From assembly GCA_037962975.1 (NCBI GenBank), contig CM075675.1:2056001-2120000 (forward strand): 64,000 nt of DNA, given 5' to 3'. A model generated the notes under the pieces. It was not told where the DNA came from, made no database searches, and worked only from the letters and a program-made list of their open reading frames with translations. Shown piece after piece: positions 58,684 to 64,000 of the stretch (positions within the stretch are counted from its first letter, which is position 1; every line of letters begins with the position of its first letter). The DNA comes from Clitoria ternatea (taxonomy: Eukaryota; Streptophyta; Magnoliopsida; Fabales; Fabaceae). The position numbers were made by a program, and so were the translations under genes.

Positions 58684-61600
58684 ATGGCCGCTACATCAAC
58701 TTCTTTCAAGTATGCATTCAACTACGATGTGTTTCTCAGCTTTCGAGGGGAAGATACTCGTCACGGTTTCACTGGTAATCTCTACAACACTCTGTATAAC
58801 AGGGGAATCCACACCTTCTTTGATAAGGAAGAGCTTCGGGGCGGGGAAGTCATCAGACCAACGCTTGTGAAGGCCATTCAAGACTCCAGAATCGCCATCC
58901 CTGTCATCTCTATCAACTATGCTTCTTCTTCCTTTTGCTTAGACGAACTTGCCACCATCATCAAGAGGAAAAATCATATGTTGATTTTGCCAATTTTCTA
59001 CAAGGTGGATCCTTCCGATGTAAGACATCAGCGAGGACCATATAAACAAGCACTTGATAAGCACGAGGAGAGGTTCAGAAATAACGAAGACAGGGTTTTG
59101 AATTGGAGGGAGGCCCTGCATCAAGTGGCTGAGTTGGCTGGTCATCACTTCAAAGATGGGTACCTCACCTCACCTCACTAATCTTTCATCTTTCACTTTT
59201 TCTTATTCTGTTTTATTTTGTTTCGACTGTCTAGTGATGATTTTATCTTAAGTTTTAAGCAGAAAAAAAATTCTTACTTCATTCAACAACATCAGTATCA
59301 TGATATGAATGTTAGATTTTTAGTTTGACTTCATCTACTTCTCTAAATGCACAGGGATGAATATGAATATGAGTTTATTGAGAGGATTGTTCAATTTGTC
59401 TCTAGCAAGATTCAACGTACTCTTTTACATGTTGCGGATTATCCTGTTGGACTAGACTCACAAATGCTAAAAGTAAAGGCACTTTTGGGCGTTCAACCTA
59501 ATGAAGCTGCGAACATGGTGGGGATCCATGGACCTAGTGGGATGGGCAAAACAACACTTGCCTTGGCCATTTATAATTTGATTGCTGACCATTTTGATGG
59601 TCTATGTTTCCTTGAAAATGTGAAAGAAAAATCAAAGATACATGGCTTAGAATATCTTCAAAGCATCATTCTTTCAGAAATACTTGGAGAGAAGAAAATC
59701 AAGTTAGCAAGTGTCCAACAAGGAATTGCATTAATGCAGCGTAGGCTCCAGGGAAAAAAGGTTCTCTTGGTTTTAGATGATGTTGAAGATCCGAAGCAGT
59801 TGCAGGCATTGGCTAGAGAACCTAGTTGGTTTGGTGGCGGTAGTATAGTCATCATCACAACCCAGAACCGACAGTTGTTAACATATCACAAGGTTGAAAG
59901 ATTGTATGAGATTAAAGAGCTGAATAAAAAAGATGCACTCAAATTGCTTTGTTGGAATGCTTTCAAATCAGAAAAAGTTGATAAAAGATATGTAGATTTC
60001 TTGAATCGTTTAGTGGCTTACACCTCCAGCTATCCATTGGCTCTCCAAGTAATTGGTTCCAACTTGTATAGAAAAGGAATAGAAGTATGGAGATCCACAA
60101 TAGCTCAATGTGAGAGAAATGCTAACAGTGGAATTCTAGACAAGCTTAAAGTGGTCTATAATGCCTTGGGGGATGAAGAAAAGAGCATTTTTCTTGACAT
60201 TGCTTGTTGCCTCAAAGGGTATGGCTTGGCAGAAGTTAAACGTATACTTCATGCTCATTATGATTACGATGTAGAGTGTCAGATTGAAAATCTAGTTGAC
60301 AAATCTCTGTTGAAGAAAATTACCCGATATAACTATGTTAAAGTGACCCTACATGACCTACTAGAAAGCATGGCTAAGAATATTGTCCAACAAGAATCGT
60401 TGGAAGATCCTGGAAAACGGAGTAGATTATGGTTTCACAAAGATATAGTTGAAGTTTTACGGCATAATAAGGTGAGATGGTATATTTGCATGATTTAGTT
60501 TTTCATTTTAAACTGCTACTTATTTTTTTGATTAATATTGTTTGCCCACATCATTGGTTCATGTCTTCTTTTTTTCTTTCTTTAAAGGGATCCAATGAAA
60601 TTAAAATGATTTTTCTACAATTTCCTTTCCATGGAGAAGAAGTGGGAAAAAGAGGAGAGATACACTGGAATCCCGATGGTTTAAGGAAGATGGAAAATTT
60701 GAGAACACTGATCATTAAGAATGGTTGTTTTGTTGGAGGTCCAAAATATCTTCCAAATGAATTAAGAGTATTGGAATGGAATGGATATCCTTCCAACAGT
60801 TTACCATCTGATTTTTTCCCAAAGAAACTTTCCATACTCAACTTGCCCAACAGTCGCTTTGCTTCAGATAACTTGATTGGTGTAATGTCGAGAAAGGCAA
60901 GTACATCTATTTTGACTTTTACGTTCATTTCATTCCCTTAATCTAAATTTTGTGTTAATAAGTGCAATCGAAACTTATGATTAATTATGCTGTATTCTAG
61001 TAAATTCACGTTTCAATGGATTATTCATTTGATTCTTGTTGTTTCCATTTTTGGGTTGCAGGGGTTTGAAAGTTTGACAACTTTGCGTTTTAGGAGTTGT
61101 AGTTATTTGACACACATACCTGATGTATCTTGTCTCGTAAATTTAGAAACTATTGATTTTTCATTCTCTGAGAATTTATGTGTGATTCATGAATCGGTTG
61201 GATTATTAAAGAATCTTAAATTATTGTCGGTTAGACAATGTTACAAGCTTCGGAGTTTACCACCCTTCAGGTTGCCTTCACTTGAACGTCTTGATATTGC
61301 ATTTTGTAGCAGCCTTGAGAGTTTTCCTGAAATATTAGGACAGATGGGAAAATTGACTGAAGTTGGGATATCTAGAACCTGCAGAAAAGAATTACCATGT
61401 TCATTTCGAAATCTCACAGGGCTTCAAGATTTATATATCCACTCTGGTTGTCCCTCTTTTAGTCCAACCATTATCATGCTTCCAAAACTGACTGATGTTA
61501 TAGCTGTTGGAGTGAGTGGGTGGGTATTGCCTAAAGAGGATTTGGGCGAAGAAAAATTGAGCCCTTCAAACGTTCAAACTTTTCGTCTGGGTAATTGCAA

Positions 61601-62527
61601 GCTGACAGATGAATCTTTTCTGCTACTTGCCACTTGGTTTCCTAATGTTAAACAACTAAAACTATGGTGGGAGGATTTCACAATTATTCCTGAGTGCATC
61701 CAAGAACTCCGCTCTTTAGAGACGCTTGAATTTTTTGGATGCAAGTATCTTCAAGACATTGAAGGAATTCCACCAAAGTTGAAACATTTCACAGCATTTG
61801 CTTGCCCATCCATAAGTCCTTCATGCAAAAGCAAGTTATTGAACCAGGTTTTCTCTAGTTTTCATGCATTTTACTTCAAGTTTCATACTCTGTACTCCAA
61901 TGCTCTTGAACTTGTGAATTATTTATTTATGACCATCAGGAACTGCATAAGGCTGGAAACACCAAGTTTGAATTGCCAGGAAAAGTTATTCCAGAGTGGT
62001 TCGAGCATAGAAGCAGCGGAACATCAATATCATTCTGGTTTCGCAACAAGCTCCCTCAATTAGTTCTCTGTTTTTTCTTTAGGTACCCTGGGGTAAAGGA
62101 TGTTCATCCGGCATATTGTTCTCTTTCCTTGTTCTTGGACATCAATGGCACTCACACTAAATATAGCCTTTGGAATTCTGCCTCGAAAGGTTATACACAT
62201 ATTTTGGGCCTGAAAAAGGTAACACAGAAACACAATCTTAGTGAAGCACTTTTAGAAAATGAATGGAATCATGCGAGGGTTCTGTTTTTAGAGAGTATGT
62301 ATAAAAAGGCAGTCCCAGGGCTTATTATACAATACGGATTTCATGTAGTAGAGAATGAAAGCAGCATGCAAGATATTCGATTCAGTGATCCTTTTACGGA
62401 AAGAGATCAAATTGTTGCTACTGATAGCTTAGAATCACAAAACCATAGACTTGTGGACACACAGGTCTTAATGAAGCACAAGCTTAATGAAGCACTTATA
62501 GAAGAAGAAGAAGAAGATGAAGATGAA

Positions 62528-62558
<31 letters not shown>

Positions 62559-62656
62559 TAGAGGAGGAGGGAAGCAACATGCAAGATATTCCATTCATTC
62601 ACCACCACAGACTTTACATAGTAAAGCTCACATCTGAAAACGTGTATATTGTATAA
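58684..62656 (+). CDS. TIR-NBS-LRR (TNL) disease resistance protein
   Basis: This is an intracellular immune receptor that senses pathogen effectors; its TIR domain is an NAD-consuming enzyme when activated. Exons: 58684-59159, 59355-60471, 60588-60896, 61062-61847, 61940-62656. They sum to 3,405 nt, 1,134 residues, in frame. TIR domain, residues about 12-155: YDVFLSFRGEDTR, then LPIFYKVDPSDVR. NB-ARC: P-loop GIHGPSGMGKTTLA (Lys224), kinase-2 KVLLVLDDVED (Asp300, Asp301), RNBS-B SIVIITTQNRQLL, and YPLAL in place of GLPLAL. The MHD position reads LHD. LRRs are in exons 3 and 4, and exon 5 has a post-LRR domain (KVIPEWFEHRSSGTSISFW). Intron 3 has a GC donor (AAAG|GCAAGT). The C-terminus has an acidic run from a GAA/GAT microsatellite (62501-62575). 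No stops or frameshifts, so it is probably functional. Confidence 0.94.
62501..62575 (+). repeat. GAA/GAT trinucleotide repeat coding an acidic run
   Basis: In-frame GAA and GAT triplets encode about 24 consecutive Glu and Asp residues near the end of the TNL protein. Length variation among alleles would stay in frame. Confidence 0.9.
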
Positions 62657-62670
62657 AAAAGCTTTAAAAG

Positions 62671-63737
62671 ATGAGGCGCTGGATAGTTAAAGCGCTTAAG
62701 CGTTTCAAAACGTTTAAGGGAGCTCCGCATTTTTTCATTTTCCCTCACTCACGTATTTTCTCTATTCCCAAATCCTTGAAATCCCTAATCTCGTCTTTTC
62801 TTCAAGCTCCCTCTTCCCGTCACAGTGAGCACCACAAAGAAGCAGCAACCTCCTTTGCTGAGAAGGTTCGCTCCTCTGCCCATGCATTTCTGAAGGTGGC
62901 TGTGTTTTATGGATTGATCTCGCTTCTCTTGAAGATCGGCTTCGAAGGTGTGTTTGTTTTTGGCTTCAAATTGGTGAAGGTTAGGATTTTAGAAAGCTGG
63001 TACAGAGCAGCGTTGGGTAGTGTAGGAGGGGTAGGAGGTGGAGGAATTTTTATCCCTATCCTCACTTTGATCATTGGTTTCAACGCTAAGTCCTCCACAG
63101 CCATTTCTAAGTGTTAGTATATATACTATTACTCTTTCATGCTAGACACAAGGTGAAACATACATAGCCATAACATGCGTTCTTTCTCTGCACAATACCA
63201 CACCTCTTTATTTTATCAAAAAAATTGTCAGTTTTTGTTAGAAGTATTACCAGAGGATTTGAACCTATGACCTTCTTGTTCCCTCCCTACGGCCGACAAT
63301 TGGGTCAACCTTATATTCCTTGTACCACACATCCAGAATTGGTATTTGAAGTGTTACACATTAAATTTAAATTTTATTTGCCTTTTAACACCTAACCACC
63401 ATGAAAAAGGATGTAGTTTCTTACTACATTAGAACTTGGTTTTATTTAAAAGTGTGGAGATGTGTTAAGGTTGGTTTACTGAATATTAATTTGATTTCTG
63501 GATTTGTTAGGTTTAGATGTTATTTCATGATTGCAGGTATGATTATGGGAGCAGCGAGATCACATGTATACTACAATCTGAGGCTTAGACATCCAACACT
63601 AGACATGCCAGTTATAGATTATGATCTGGCTTTGCTTTTCCAGCTTATGCTTATGCTAGGAATAAGCATTGGTGTTGCATTCAATGTCATGTTTGCTGAT
63701 TGGATTGTGACAGTTTTGCTTATCATCTTATTTACTG
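62671..63737 (+). CDS. TauE/SafE-family (sulfite exporter-like) membrane protein, partial
   Basis: Plant members are predicted multi-pass transporters of sulfur or other organic acids. Two exons are visible: 62671-63112 and 63537-63737. The codon for Cys is split (T|GT). The gene runs past the window, since exon 2 ends ACTG|GTACTC and no further exon is found. The family core is clear: ALGSVGGVGGGGIFIPIL, LIIGFNAKSSTAISKC, then HPTLDMPVIDYDLALLFQ and LGISIGVAFNVMFADW, with two or more membrane segments. The first 110 residues (basic, Ser-rich, with a hydrophobic patch LKVAVFYGLISLLLKIG) do not look like the usual N-terminus. The ATG is only 14 bp after the TNL stop. It may be a truncated or chimeric copy, or a pseudogene. 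Confidence 0.72.
63230..63335 (-). mobile_element. Possible SINE relic in the TauE/SafE intron
   Basis: On the minus strand there is a tRNA-like B box GGTTCAAATCC near 63255-63266. About 50 bp before it is an A-box-like GTTGACCCAATTGTCGG. That spacing is usual for tRNA-derived SINEs. No clear target duplication or tail was defined. Confidence 0.35.
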
Positions 63738-64000
63738 GTACTCAGTTTCTACTTAGCATAAGCTCAACCTTTTGAATTAATTAATTTTCCTGGGGCTGTC
63801 TCTTAATGTATCAGGTTGGCGTGGCTCATTCTTCTGAAAGTGTTCTTGTGTGTCTCTCTGTGTTGGGAAGAAAGCATGTGTTTTAAATAGATTCTTACAT
63901 TTAAGAATGTTCTTTTCATTTACCTTAAATGAAATTTTCTAGAGAAGGATATATTAATAATCTATCTTTTATATATTACATATTAGTTAGTGTATTTTTT
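63738..64000 (+). other. Intron-like end of window
   Basis: T-rich sequence after the exon 2 donor. No further TauE/SafE exon is visible before the window ends. Confidence 0.5.

Noticed and set aside
62407..62598. Poly-Ser minus-strand frame
   Set aside because: Complement of the GAA/GAT repeat in the TNL last exon.

Overview
This is a plant nuclear genome window, almost certainly from a legume and probably a Phaseoleae-type species. That reading rests on intron-rich genes with GT-AG and a few GC-AG introns, a TIR-type NBS-LRR gene, an AGO1 gene with a miR168 site, and dense nested LTR retrotransposons. The species itself is inferred from general style and is not proven. There are no bacterial features, CRISPR arrays or operons.

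Region 1 (1-15382) is a tandem LTR-retrotransposon array on the minus strand: LTR(partial) - internal - LTR - internal - LTR. The period is exactly 6,277 bp. Each LTR is about 3.81 kb (TGTAACA...TGTTACA). Each internal region is 2,465 bp, with an initiator-Met-tRNA-type primer binding site and a polypurine tract but no gag-pol. The last LTR is split by an 895-bp solo LTR with an AGTTC target duplication. Region 2 (15383-24266) is a nest of retroelement debris. It holds a broken non-autonomous element with its 3' LTR, and a decayed Ty3/gypsy gag reading leftward. The gag is split by one solo LTR, which is itself split by a 2.6-kb solo LTR. Region 3 (24267-32400) contains a non-autonomous CACTA transposon carrying exon-like pieces of a host gene, another solo LTR, and AT-rich filler.

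Region 4 (32500-39021) is a complete AGO1 gene: 21 coding exons, 1,053 residues and all catalytic residues. Region 5 (39022-48960) is repeat-rich: a LINE ORF1 relic, a 2.5-kb solo LTR with a target duplication, MITEs and a 160-bp tandem repeat. Region 6 (49085-55050) is a complete sucrose synthase of the SUS5/SUS6 clade: 15 exons, 911 residues, with a proline-rich tail ending in a hydrophobic segment. Region 7 (55051-58683) is repeat and AT-rich DNA. Region 8 (58684-62656) is a complete TIR-NBS-LRR gene: 5 exons, 1,134 residues. Immediately after it (62671 to the window edge) lies a partial TauE/SafE-family gene with an atypical N-terminus.

The four genes lie on the plus strand and are independent transcription units with no shared pathway. 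The strongest structural observations are the tandem retroelement array with a mosaic middle LTR, the three-level nest with target duplications at each level, the CACTA element carrying a captured gene, and the possible membrane anchor on the sucrose synthase. Exon coordinates were assigned by reading splice sites and checking that the summed coding lengths stay in frame.
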